Below, one piece after another: positions 1 through 7,702 of a stretch of DNA of 34,751 nucleotides. Under the pieces are notes generated by a model. It had not been told where the DNA came from. It saw only the letters and a list, made by a program, of their open reading frames with translations, and did not search any database. Every line of letters starts with the position of its first letter. The stretch's first letter is position 1. This stretch comes from JANRKB01 sp033763695 (GTDB lineage: Bacteria > Planctomycetota > Phycisphaerae > Phycisphaerales > UBA1924), in assembly GCA_033763695.1 (NCBI GenBank), contig JANRKB010000046.1:1-34751 (forward strand), in the 5' to 3' direction. Made by a program: the position numbers and the translations under genes.

Positions 1-439
1 GCCCGGCTTCGTCGCCGCTCAGACGCTCACTCGCCTTGACCAGCATCGTCACTGCCTTCTCGTGCTGCTCGCGCTCTTCCGCGATCAGGCCCAGAGTCGC
101 CAGCGCGTTGCCCGAGAGCGTCGGGTCGCTGTTCTCGGCAAGCGGCGTCAGCCACTTCTCCGCGTCTTCGTTGCGATTCAGCGCGTACGCAGACTGTCCC
201 GCGATCAGCGCGGCCTGAGTCCGCGCTGTGCCGCTGGCCTTGCCCTCGGTTTCGACCGCGGCGTCGTACGCCTCGCGATAGCGGCCGCTCTCATAGAGCT
301 CGCGATAGTTCTGCGTTGAACTCTTGTTCGACGCGCACGCACCGAGCGGCAGCACCAGGACCGCCAGCGCAAACGCCGCGATGCTCATGCGTAGGACGTG
401 ACGGACGAGAGTGCTGCCGGGTTTGGGCTGAATGATCAT
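1..439 (-). CDS. TPR-like lipoprotein, 3' part missing
   Basis: This partial minus-strand gene runs off the left edge of the window, leaving about 146 residues. The N-terminus has basic residues, a hydrophobic run and a lipobox reading LGAC around residue 35, so the protein should be a lipid-anchored envelope protein. The rest is helical with alternating Ala/Leu/Tyr positions and phrases such as ALIAGQSAYALNRNEDAEKWL, which look like tetratricopeptide repeats. TPR proteins serve as scaffolds, and no specific partner can be named here. I chose the ATG at 439. An in-frame ATG at 388 would remove the basic residues before the hydrophobic core and give a poorer signal peptide. No convincing ribosome binding site precedes either start. 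The gene is divergent to the acyl-CoA synthetase, with about 258 bases between them. Confidence 0.75.
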   Translation of the reverse strand, partial: MIIQPKPGSTLVRHVLRMSIAAFALAVLVLPLGACASNKSSTQNYRELYESGRYREAYDAAVETEGKASGTARTQAALIAGQSAYALNRNEDAEKWLTPLAENSDPTLSGNALATLGLIAEEREQHEKAVTMLVKASERLSGDEAG

Positions 440-697
440 GGTGGGGGGTGTCTGGCTGGGGGAGTACCGTGTGCGTATCGATCGCGCTGAGTCGGCACGA
501 CCCGAATGTCTAGTTTCGGCCCGTGGTCGGTTCGGGCTTGAGAACCTGCGGCCATCGCTCCGGGGCGATAGGCTGGGCCTTTCGTTGGCCGCCGGTCCGG
601 TCCGGTGCCCGCCAAAAGCGCCTTCCGGAGCCGGCGGGCTAGAGCGGGCGAGCCAACGCGGGTTGGCTGGATCGGTTGGTTTCACGGGGAGTCTGGC

Positions 698-2182
698 GTG
701 AGTGTGCATTGGCCGATCATTTCGTCGTGGACCCGTCACGCTTCGCGGGTGCTGACCGTCGATGAACGCGGCCAGCGCACCGGCGGGCAACTGCTCGCGG
801 GCGCACTGTTCGTCGCGGGCGAGATCGAGCGCCGCTGCGCCACCAACACCGTGGGTGTCATGCTGCCCAGCAGTGCCGCGTTCCCCGTCGCCGCCATTGG
901 CGGCTGGATGCTCGGCAAGACCGTCGTACCCCTCAACTTCCTTCTCAAGCCCGACGAACTCGACTATGTCGTCCAAGACTGCGGCTGTGACACCATCGTG
1001 ACATCACGTGCCCTGCTGGAGCACATGGGCCACACGCCGCCGGTCTCGACGAGCGGGCGCGGCCTGACGCACATCGTGTGCATGGAGGACATGTCGTTTG
1101 AGGGCGTGCCCGACCCACGCTGGCCTGCGCGTCCCGAGCCCGATGATCTCGCCGTGCTGCTCTACACATCCGGCACGAGCGGCAGGCCCAAGGGTGTGAT
1201 GCTGACGCACGGCAATCTCCGCGCCAACATCGAACAGGTATGGGAATGGGTTGATTTCACCTCCGATGACGTGATGTTCGGCGTGCTGCCGCAGTTTCAC
1301 TCCTTTGGGCTGACTGTGCTCACGCTCCTGCCCATGGCGGCGGGGATGCGCGTGGTCTATGCGCCGCGCTTCGTGCCCCAGCGCGTCATTCGTGCCTTCC
1401 GCGAGCATCGGCCCACGATCTTCGTCGCCATTCCTTCGATGTACAACGCCTTGCTGAGCGTCAAGGACGCCAAGCCCGAGGATTTCGCGAGCCTCCGATA
1501 TGTCGTTTCCGGCGGCGAGCCTCTGTCCGAAGCGGTGCTCACCCAGTTCCGCGAACGCTTCGGCGTGACGATCTGCGAGGGATACGGCCTCACCGAGACA
1601 AGCCCCGTCACCAACTGGTGCCGCCCGCACGAATGGGCTCCGCGTTGTGTCGGCAAGCCGCTGCCCAGGCAGCTCGAGCGCATCGTCGACATCAACACCG
1701 GACGCGAACTCCCCGCCGGAACCGATGGCGAGGTGCAGATCGCAGGGCCCAACGTGATGAAGGGGTACTACGGCCTCGAGGAGCAGACGCGCAGTGTCTT
1801 CACGAGCGACGGCTACTTCCGCACCGGCGATATCGGGCGCTTCGACGACGAAGGCCGACTCTCGATTACAGGCCGACTCAAGGAGATGCTGATCGTCGGC
1901 GGCGAGAATGTTTTCCCGCGCGAGATCGAGGAAGTGATCGACGCGCATCCCAGCGTCGCCGCGTCGGGCGTTGTCGGGCTTGCCGATCCGATGCGGGGCG
2001 AGATCCCGGTCGCGTTCGTCGAACTGCGCGACGGGCAGAGCTTTGATGCTCGCGCGATCATCGGCTGGTGCCGCGAGCGACTGGCGGGGTACAAGGTGCC
2101 CGGCGAGGTGCGTTTGCTCCAGCCGCTCCCGAGGAATCCCACGGGGAAGATCATGCGCCGAGAACTCAAGAAGCTTCTCTAG
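698..2182 (+). CDS. AMP-forming acyl-CoA synthetase (class I adenylate-forming ligase)
   Basis: The predicted reaction is ATP-dependent activation of a carboxylic acid through an acyl-adenylate to an acyl-CoA. Residues about 153-171 hold the AMP-binding P-loop (LLYTSGTSGRPKGVMLTH). The downstream GYGLTETSP motif and YFRTGDIG are the adenylate-binding core. GRLKEMLIVGGENVFPREIE is the hinge and the start of the C-terminal lid. PTGKIMRREL carries the usual catalytic lysine. The 494-residue length fits the family. I chose the GTG at 698 because GGGGA lies seven bases upstream, whereas the frame extended to 605 adds an Arg-rich leader with no family character. The substrate cannot be told from sequence; medium or long-chain fatty acid is the default guess. 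It appears to be a single-gene unit. Confidence 0.88.
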   Translation: MSVHWPIISSWTRHASRVLTVDERGQRTGGQLLAGALFVAGEIERRCATNTVGVMLPSSAAFPVAAIGGWMLGKTVVPLNFLLKPDELDYVVQDCGCDTIVTSRALLEHMGHTPPVSTSGRGLTHIVCMEDMSFEGVPDPRWPARPEPDDLAVLLYTSGTSGRPKGVMLTHGNLRANIEQVWEWVDFTSDDVMFGVLPQFHSFGLTVLTLLPMAAGMRVVYAPRFVPQRVIRAFREHRPTIFVAIPSMYNALLSVKDAKPEDFASLRYVVSGGEPLSEAVLTQFRERFGVTICEGYGLTETSPVTNWCRPHEWAPRCVGKPLPRQLERIVDINTGRELPAGTDGEVQIAGPNVMKGYYGLEEQTRSVFTSDGYFRTGDIGRFDDEGRLSITGRLKEMLIVGGENVFPREIEEVIDAHPSVAASGVVGLADPMRGEIPVAFVELRDGQSFDARAIIGWCRERLAGYKVPGEVRLLQPLPRNPTGKIMRRELKKLL

Positions 2183-2234
2183 ACTTCCCGCCTCGATTCG
2201 TTGGCCTTTGCGCCAAAGAAAAATCGTTGCATGC

Positions 2235-2261
2235 TGTCGAATGGAGGGGACCCTTTACGTC
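2235..2261 (+). promoter_or_regulatory. Putative ECF42-type promoter for the DGPF/sigma operon
   Basis: TGTCGA at 2235-2240 and CGTC at 2258-2261 are separated by 17 bases. From memory, ECF42 sigma factors recognise TGTCGA at -35 and CGA/TC at -10 in front of DGPF genes. This site lies about 110 bases upstream of a DGPF gene that is itself followed by an ECF42-like sigma gene. The match suggests autoregulation of the operon. I see the motif directly; its use is inferred. Confidence 0.65.
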
Positions 2262-2369
2262 CTTGGTGTGCCGGGGCGCGATGGTCGAGCATTGCATGCT
2301 CGCGCGATTCGGCGATGATGCCGCGGCGGCCTTCCGGGGCGGCACGGCCAAGCACAGTGAGGTTCAGCA

Positions 2370-2729
2370 ATGCGTTACGCAGTTCTGGTGTACGAGAACG
2401 AAGCGGATTTCAAGGAACGCTCCGACCCCAAGACCATGGGGCCATACATGGCGGCATACGGCGCATACTCCGCCGCGCTGCACGAGGCCGGCGTCGGCGT
2501 CGGCGGCGCGGGGCTCCAGCCCCCGAGCACCGCCACCACGCTGCGCGTCCGTGATGGTCGCCGCCACGTGCAGGATGGTCCGTTCGCCGACACCAAGGAA
2601 CGAATCGGCGGGTTCTTTCTGATTGACGTTCCGAGTCTCGATGTCGCCCTTGAATGGGCCGCAAAGTGCCCGGCGGCATCGCGCTGCGGCGTCGAAGTCC
2701 GTCCGGAACTGCCGCCCCCGCCCAAGTGA
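2370..2729 (+). CDS. YCII-related DGPF-domain protein
   Basis: This 119-residue soluble protein has the YCII/DGPF fold. It begins MRYAVLVYENEADF and carries the signature DGPF at residues 69-72, followed by KERIGGFFLIDVPSLDVALEWA, the usual helix of the family. The biochemical role of DGPF proteins is not settled. They are consistently encoded beside ECF42 sigma factors and form their main known regulon. GAGG lies nine bases before the ATG. The sigma gene starts 45 bases downstream, so the two are very likely co-transcribed. Some DGPF genes occur in several copies per locus; only one is present here. Confidence 0.9.
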   Translation: MRYAVLVYENEADFKERSDPKTMGPYMAAYGAYSAALHEAGVGVGGAGLQPPSTATTLRVRDGRRHVQDGPFADTKERIGGFFLIDVPSLDVALEWAAKCPAASRCGVEVRPELPPPPK

Positions 2730-2774
2730 CGCGGCGCGCAAGCCCCGTCGCCCGCGTCTTTGATATGAACTGAA

Positions 2775-4049
2775 ATGGACGAACCTAACGAGTCATCGCG
2801 GGTGATCGAACACGCGGCACGGACGTCCTATGGACGTCTTGTCGCGTTTCTCGCACGGCGCACCCGCGACATCGCCGCCGCCGAGGACGCCCTCGCCGAC
2901 GCGTTCGCCGCCGCCTTGCGCACATGGCCAACATCGGGCGTGCCCGAGCGCCCCGAAGCCTGGCTGCTCGCCGCAGCAGGGAACCGCTTGCTCGACCAGC
3001 AACGCCGCGCCGACACCGCGCGTCGCCACGGGCCAGACCTTGCCAGCGCAACCGCCCCCCGAGAGCCGGATCCGATGGAGAGTGCAGCCACAAGCCTGCT
3101 TGGAATGCCCGACGAGCGTCTGCACATGCTCTTTGCGTGTGCACACCCCGCGATCGACGCCGCCATGCACACGCCGCTCATGCTTCAGGCGGTGCTCGGC
3201 TTGGAGGCCAACAAGATCGCTGCCGCATTCATCGTCTCGCCGACGGCCATGGCGCAGCGATTGGTCCGCGCCAAAGGCAAAATCCGCGACGCGGGCATCT
3301 CGTTTGACCTTCCGCCCCGCGAACAACTCGGCGAGCGCCTCGATGCTGTACTCGATGCAATCTACGCGGCGTTCGGCAGCGGCTGGGACGATGTCGCCGG
3401 CGCTGATGCCGCCTCGCGTGGTCTTGCCGACGAAGCGGTCTTCCTCGGCCGCATGCTCGTCGATCTCATGCCCGATCAGCCCGAGCCTTTGGGCTTGCTC
3501 GCGTTGATGCTCTACTGCCAGGCCCGCCGCGCCGCACGTGCCGCTGGCACCGGCTTCACGCCGCTCGATCAGCAGGACGCGTCGCGCTGGTCGCGCCCGC
3601 TCTTGGCCGAGGCCGAGTCGTTGCTCCGCCGCGCCAGCGAGCAGCGCCAGTTCGGCCGCTTCCAGATCGAGGCCGCCATCCAATCCGCCCACGTCGACGG
3701 CGCGTTGCGCGGCCAGACCGACTGGCCCGCGATTGTGCGTCTCTACGACGGGCTCCTCGCGATCGCGCCCACACTCGGTGCGGCGGTCGGTCGCGCTGCC
3801 GCGATCGCCGAGGCCCAAGGCCCAAGCGCAGGCTTGTCTGCCCTTGACGCGATTGACGCCCATGCCTCCTTGCACGCCGACATGGCCACCTACCAACCTG
3901 CGTGGGCCTTGCGTGCCCACTTGTTGGCAATGCTGGGTGCGTCCGACGCCGCGGCCCGGGCGTACGAGCGAGCAATCGGCCTCTGCGAGGACGACTCGGT
4001 GCGCCGGTTCTTGCTCGGGCGTCTCGCCGCCGTGCAGTCCACATCGTGA
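2775..4049 (+). CDS. ECF42-group RNA polymerase sigma factor with C-terminal TPR-like extension
   Basis: The N-terminal 190 residues contain sigma-70 regions 2 and 4. Region 2 reads SYGRLVAFLARRTRDIAAAEDALADAF and WLLAAAGNRLLDQQRR. Region 4 reads LGLEANKIAAAFIVSPTAMAQRLVRAKGKIR. Unlike ordinary ECF factors of about 190 residues, this protein is 424 residues long. The remaining 230 residues are helical and include the family's conserved LGLLALMLYCQARRAAR and the ending AYERAIGLCEDDSVRRFLLGRL, as in ECF42/SigJ-like proteins, where the tail is needed for activity. No anti-sigma gene is adjacent, which is normal for this group. The start is an ATG with a weak ribosome binding site, 45 bases after the DGPF gene. 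An upstream TGTCGA/CGTC site suggests self-activation. Confidence 0.9.
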   Translation: MDEPNESSRVIEHAARTSYGRLVAFLARRTRDIAAAEDALADAFAAALRTWPTSGVPERPEAWLLAAAGNRLLDQQRRADTARRHGPDLASATAPREPDPMESAATSLLGMPDERLHMLFACAHPAIDAAMHTPLMLQAVLGLEANKIAAAFIVSPTAMAQRLVRAKGKIRDAGISFDLPPREQLGERLDAVLDAIYAAFGSGWDDVAGADAASRGLADEAVFLGRMLVDLMPDQPEPLGLLALMLYCQARRAARAAGTGFTPLDQQDASRWSRPLLAEAESLLRRASEQRQFGRFQIEAAIQSAHVDGALRGQTDWPAIVRLYDGLLAIAPTLGAAVGRAAAIAEAQGPSAGLSALDAIDAHASLHADMATYQPAWALRAHLLAMLGASDAAARAYERAIGLCEDDSVRRFLLGRLAAVQSTS

Positions 4050-4173
4050 GCCGCCATCGTTCGCACAGCCGCCGCAGCGTGACCGCTCGCGTCTGCGAGC
4101 ATCAGATCGCTACACTGTTCGCGACGGAGGCACGCCGCACGTTCCCAACCGACCCAGAGACACGGAGAGTCAC

Positions 4174-4818
4174 ATGGACCTGTACATCGACACTGCGAAC
4201 CTCGACGAGATCAAGCAAGCCCACGACTTGGGCGTGCTCGACGGCGTGACCACCAACCCTTCGCTGATCGCCAAGGAAAAAGTCCCCTACGCCAAGCGTC
4301 TCGAAGAGATCTGCAAGGTCGTCAGCGGCCCCGTCTCCGCCGAGGTCATCGCGCTGGACTTTGACGGCATGATGAAGGAAGGCCGCGAGCACAGCAAGAT
4401 CGCCCCCAACATCGTCGTCAAGCTGCCGTGCACCCAGGCCGGCCTCAAGGCCTGCAAGGCCTTCAGCGACGACGGCATCCGCACCAACCTCACGCTCTGC
4501 TTCCAGCCGCTGCAGGCCCTCATGGTCGCCAAGGCCGGTGCGTTCCTCGTCAGCCCCTTCATCGGCCGCCTCGATGACGTCGGCGAAGACGGCATGGACC
4601 TCATCCATCGCATCAAGCAGATCTACGACAACTACGGCGTGCAGACCAAGATCCTCGCCGCCTCCGTCCGCCACTCCACCCACCTGCTCCAGTGCGCCCT
4701 CGCCGGGGCCGACGTCGCCACCTGCCCGCTGAGCGTCATCCTCGGCGCGCTCAAGCACCCGCTGACCGACATCGGCCTCGAGAAGTTCCTCGCGGACTAC
4801 AAGAAGGCGTTTGGCTGA
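4174..4818 (+). CDS. tal: Transaldolase (TalC/FSA-like small subfamily)
   Basis: This 214-residue class I aldolase-fold enzyme begins MDLYIDTANLDEIKQAHDLG and contains TTNPSL. The Schiff-base lysine is K83 in VVKLPC. Two positions separate transaldolase from fructose-6-phosphate aldolase in this subfamily, to my knowledge. Here there is Glu at residue 57 (SAEVIAL, where FSA has Gln) and Phe at 129 (SPFIGR, where FSA has Tyr). Both point to transaldolase, which transfers a dihydroxyacetone unit between sedoheptulose-7-phosphate and glyceraldehyde-3-phosphate in the non-oxidative pentose phosphate pathway. The protein is cytosolic. GGAGAG stands seven bases upstream of the ATG. The gene appears monocistronic and converges with the PEP-CTERM cluster. 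Confidence 0.92.
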   Translation: MDLYIDTANLDEIKQAHDLGVLDGVTTNPSLIAKEKVPYAKRLEEICKVVSGPVSAEVIALDFDGMMKEGREHSKIAPNIVVKLPCTQAGLKACKAFSDDGIRTNLTLCFQPLQALMVAKAGAFLVSPFIGRLDDVGEDGMDLIHRIKQIYDNYGVQTKILAASVRHSTHLLQCALAGADVATCPLSVILGALKHPLTDIGLEKFLADYKKAFG

Positions 4819-4881
4819 TCCGGAAATCCGACACGGCGGAACATACGGCTCGACAAACCCGCCGGCTCCACCGCCACGCGA

Positions 4882-5493
4882 TTATCGCGTTGCCCTTCTC
4901 CGTCGCGCGGCGAACAGACCGCACGCGCCGATCGTCGCGACGGCACCAGGTGTGGGAACGATGGTCAACTGAAAGCCCGCGTTTCCGGCGGCACCATTCT
5001 GCACGTCTGCATCCGCCCGCAAGCGATAGGTGCCGGCGGCAAAGAACAGCGACTCGTCGCCAAACTTGCCCGACTGCGCGGCGGTCGCGAGGATGCGCGT
5101 CGTTGTCGGCGTCCAGAGCGTCAGGTTCCACATGTTGTCCGCGCCCCAGACGAAATGAACCTGCGTTGCGCTGGTGAGCGTGAACGTCACGTCAAAGACG
5201 CCTTTGGCGTTGGTGAAACCCGCGCCGGGACTTGACGTGTAAACTTGACCGCTGAAGTACAACTCAGAAGCACCAAGTGTTGATGTGTGATCGGAGCCTG
5301 CCCCGCGATTGCCGAGAATCGCTGTCGCGTTCGCATTGACCCACGGACCAAAGCCGGTCGCGGACTTGAAGTCCGACACGCTACTGACTTGGGCATACAC
5401 CGATCGTTCTTGAGCGGTGTACAAAAATGACTGACCGAACGCGGCGTGGACGCACGCGAAAGCCGACACCGTCGCGACCAAGTGGATTCTCAC
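4882..5493 (-). CDS. Secreted PEP-CTERM-like protein, third of a tandem triplet
   Basis: This 203-residue exported protein has a signal peptide (about residues 1-20, cleavage near AFG/QS). A beta-rich body contains QERSVYAQ, GVFDVTFTLTSATQV, WNLTLWTPTTTR and AGTYRLRADADV. The C-terminal sorting tail is Pro-Thr-Pro, a hydrophobic run and RRRR, followed by three extra residues. The tail type is used for exosortase-like processing in Planctomycetes; no exosortase gene is in the window. The body family is not one I recognise. The start is GTG at 5493, six bases after a GGAGAAGG that lies inside the preceding gene's Arg codons. The body is nearly identical to the first gene of the triplet (6103-6711), while the middle gene is more divergent. 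Confidence 0.85.
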   Translation of the reverse strand: MRIHLVATVSAFACVHAAFGQSFLYTAQERSVYAQVSSVSDFKSATGFGPWVNANATAILGNRGAGSDHTSTLGASELYFSGQVYTSSPGAGFTNAKGVFDVTFTLTSATQVHFVWGADNMWNLTLWTPTTTRILATAAQSGKFGDESLFFAAGTYRLRADADVQNGAAGNAGFQLTIVPTPGAVATIGACGLFAARRRRATR

Positions 5494-5496
5494 GCT

Positions 5497-6099
5497 TCAC
5501 CTTCTCCGTCGCGCACCCAAAACACCGACCACACCGAGGACGCCGAGAGAGCCGGGCGCGGGCACAATCTGAAACTCAACGAGCGCGTTCCCGGCTTTCC
5601 CGTTTGAGACATCCGAGTCTGCGCGAATGCGATACGTTCCCGCGTTCAGACTGAGCGTGCGATCGTCGAAATACGCGAAGCCGTCCGCCACAGACAACAC
5701 TTGAGAGCCAGACGGTGTCCAAAGCGTCAAGTTCCACCACTCGCTCATGAAGTAGTTCAGGCGCACCTGTGTTGCTGCCGTCAGCACGAACGTGACGTCA
5801 AAAACGCCTTTGGCTTGATTTGGACCGCCGCTCGATGTCCAAACCTCTCCGCGAAACTCCAAGGTGGTTGCTCCGAGATCAGAAAAATGATTGGAGTATG
5901 CGCGATTGGAACCGACGCCGCCGGTCGAGACGCTCGCATTCCACGCGTTGAAGTTCGGGGCGGACAAGGACTGGCTCGTCGTCCCGATTCGGTAGTAGAC
6001 AGAACGTTCCTGCGCGGTGTAGAGAAACGACTGAGCGTCGGCGATAGCGCAGCCTGAGCAGGCAAGCAATGCGACGATCAAGTCGTGCCGAGTTCGCAT
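5497..6099 (-). CDS. Secreted PEP-CTERM-like protein, second of a tandem triplet
   Basis: This 200-residue paralogue of its two neighbours has a signal peptide ending near ADA/QS. The QERSVYYRIG motif, GVFDVTFVLTAATQV, WNLTLWTPSGSQ and AGTYRIRADSDVSNG are shared with them. The tail is Pro-Ala-Pro, a Gly/Val-rich hydrophobic run and a terminal RRRR. It is the most divergent of the three, with a different central segment. The ATG at 6099 lies three bases after the stop of the gene before it. It uses GGAGAAGG at 6106-6113, which is part of that gene's terminal Arg codons. The protein is probably surface exposed; function unknown. Confidence 0.85.
   Translation of the reverse strand: MRTRHDLIVALLACSGCAIADAQSFLYTAQERSVYYRIGTTSQSLSAPNFNAWNASVSTGGVGSNRAYSNHFSDLGATTLEFRGEVWTSSGGPNQAKGVFDVTFVLTAATQVRLNYFMSEWWNLTLWTPSGSQVLSVADGFAYFDDRTLSLNAGTYRIRADSDVSNGKAGNALVEFQIVPAPGSLGVLGVVGVLGARRRR
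5500..5507 (-). promoter_or_regulatory. Ribosome binding site embedded in Arg codons (middle to third gene)
   Basis: On the minus strand the last codons of the 5497-6099 gene read CGG AGA AGG TGA. Their GGAGAAGG core is a strong Shine-Dalgarno sequence placed six bases before the GTG of the next gene. Confidence 0.75.
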
Positions 6100-6102
6100 G
6101 GA

Positions 6103-6711
6103 TCACCTTCTCCGCCGCGCTGCAAACAAGCCGGCCGCTCCAACGACGCCCAGTGACGACGGCGCGGGAACGATGGTGAGGACATAGGCGGCATTTCCTG
6201 CCGCGCCATCAGACACATCCGCATCTGCGCGGAGTCGGTATGTGCCTGCTTGCCAGAACAGCGACTCATTCGCATTCAGCCCGGACTGTGATGCGGTCGC
6301 GAGCACGCGCGTCGCGGTCGGCGTCCAGAGTGTGAGATTCCACTTGGCTTCCGTGAACCAGAAGAACTGCACTTGCGTCGCAGAAGTCAGCGTGAACGTG
6401 ACATCAAAGACGCCTTTGGCGTTGGTGAAACCCGCGCCGGGAGTTGACGTGTAAACTTGACCGCTGAAGTTCAACTCAGAAGCACCAAGTGTTGATGTGT
6501 GGTCGGAGCCCGCCCCGCGATTGCCAAGGATCGCTGTGGCGTTCGCATTGACCCAATGCCCAAAGCCCGTTGCCGACTTGAAGTCCGACACGCTACTAAC
6601 TTGGGCGTACACAGATCGCTCTTGGGATGTGTACAGCAACGTCTGACCGAACGCGACGACGCTACTACCGGAAACGACGAAGACCAGCGTGCACGTTCTT
6701 GCTGTTCTCAT
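6103..6711 (-). CDS. Secreted PEP-CTERM-like protein, first of a tandem triplet
   Basis: This 202-residue exported protein leads the minus-strand triplet. The ATG at 6711 is preceded by GGAAGAAGAAA, a good ribosome binding site, so I reject the longer frame from 6768. The signal peptide ends near AFG/QT. The body shares QERSVYAQVSSVSDFKSA, GVFDVTFTLTSATQV and AGTYRLRADADVSDGAAG with the third gene almost residue for residue. The tail is Pro-Ala-Pro, a hydrophobic stretch and RRRR. I do not recognise the body domain. The encoded protein probably reaches the outer surface by a PEP-CTERM-type route. Confidence 0.85.
   Translation of the reverse strand: MRTARTCTLVFVVSGSSVVAFGQTLLYTSQERSVYAQVSSVSDFKSATGFGHWVNANATAILGNRGAGSDHTSTLGASELNFSGQVYTSTPGAGFTNAKGVFDVTFTLTSATQVQFFWFTEAKWNLTLWTPTATRVLATASQSGLNANESLFWQAGTYRLRADADVSDGAAGNAAYVLTIVPAPSSLGVVGAAGLFAARRRR
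6106..6113 (-). promoter_or_regulatory. Ribosome binding site embedded in Arg codons (first to middle gene)
   Basis: The last codons of the 6103-6711 gene, CGG AGA AGG TGA, contain GGAGAAGG. It sits six bases before the ATG at 6099, the same geometry as at 5500-5507. Confidence 0.75.
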
Positions 6712-7180
6712 CTGATTTCTTCTTCCAATCGACCCTCTCAGCAGAACGCACGGAACACAAACCGACACGCAGGGAGAACATCATCAAGGTGGGCGTTGAG
6801 GTCCGGCTGCGGCGTGGGGCAGATTCTCGTTCGCGAGCATGATTCTCCCCGCGGAACCCCCGGCATCGTTCGCAGTCCACAACCTATTCTCCGCGTGCGG
6901 TGACACATGCGGTATGGTCCAAGGGTTGAGGCGGCGATCGTTCCTGGTATCCTCTCGAAAGCCGGGGAAAGGGATCCGGAACAGTCGAGCACGCTTCACA
7001 CCTCGATTCAGCGGCCATTGTGGGAATCTGACGTCGCGGCGCGGCCCAGCCCCACACCGCCGATGGAGTTGGGTCGACGGCATCAAGCCTCGCCATGAAA
7101 TGTACTTCACGTCTCGCGTTTTGCAAGAAATCGGTTGGGGTTCGGCCGTGATATCGTTGGGTGCCCGCGTGGAGAACGAT
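6712..7180. other. Intergenic stretch of 469 bases
   Basis: This lies between the PEP-CTERM triplet and a small plus-strand gene, which diverge from it. Open frames exist in several phases, but none shows a ribosome binding site, signal peptide or domain-like composition. I find no clear -35/-10 pair, tRNA or hairpin terminator. Promoters for both flanking units should lie here. Confidence 0.5.
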
Positions 7181-7486
7181 GTGCGTCAACCGAATCGATC
7201 CGAGCCCGACGGGATCGCCGTCAACGCGACCGCAGTCAAGGGTTCGTCCGCTCCAGACGTGCCGCGTCGACGTTCATTCTGGCAGCGTGCCTTCGTTCGC
7301 CCCGCCAAGGCGTTGGCGTTGCTGCTTTACGCGCTGGCGTACATGTGCGCTCTCGCGGTGTTCGCCGCGTTCGTGGTCTTCGCGTCCGCCGGCGGCCTCG
7401 CATCCCCAGACGTCAAGATCGACCCATGCAAACACCTGCGTGCGTGGTGGGACCGCTTTGGGCCATATTCGATCACGCTCGACTGA
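7181..7486 (+). CDS. Small membrane protein, unknown function
   Basis: The gene encodes about 101 residues from GTG at 7181, with GGAG six bases upstream. The first 50 residues are polar and basic, ending in PRRRSFWQRAFVRPAK. They are followed by one long hydrophobic segment (LALLLYALAYMCALAVFAAF and on) that could span the membrane once. A short polar tail contains paired Trp. I do not recognise a family. The open frame extends upstream to 6839, but that part has no coding character. Expression is plausible but not certain, since nothing downstream is coupled to it. Confidence 0.5.
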   Translation: MRQPNRSEPDGIAVNATAVKGSSAPDVPRRRSFWQRAFVRPAKALALLLYALAYMCALAVFAAFVVFASAGGLASPDVKIDPCKHLRAWWDRFGPYSITLD

Positions 7487-7540
7487 GCTCTCTGGACGGA
7501 ACTCGGCGGACAACAAGCAATGACATGCTGCATTGGCCCC

Positions 7541-7638
7541 GAATGCCGAATGCCGAATGCCGAATGCCGAATGCCCAATGCCCAATGCCCAATGCCCAAT
7601 GCCCAATGCCCAATGCCCAATGCCCAATGCCCAATGCC
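7541..7638. repeat. Heptamer tandem repeat, 14 copies in two blocks
   Basis: Five perfect copies of GAATGCC (7541-7575) are followed by nine perfect copies of CAATGCC (7576-7638). The array is 98 bases with no interruption. Because seven is not a multiple of three and the unit makes no stop codon in phase, all frames remain open through it. This creates false N-terminal extensions of the next gene. It ends 64 bases before the esterase start codon. Confidence 0.95.
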
Positions 7639-7702
7639 TCTCCGCTCGATGCCTTCTTTGCACCCGCATATCCTCTCCAAGGCTTCATTCCAAGGGGGAC
7701 TC

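Noticed and set aside
605..697. Upstream extension of the acyl-CoA synthetase
   Set aside because: It is an Arg-rich leader with no ribosome binding site; the GTG at 698 has GGGGA at good spacing.
7541..7638. CRISPR array
   Set aside because: The units are seven bases with no spacers, and no cas gene is present.
7520..7702. N-terminal extension of the esterase through the heptamer array
   Set aside because: The extension is a translated repeat. The ATG at 7703 has AGGGGGA and starts a proper signal peptide.
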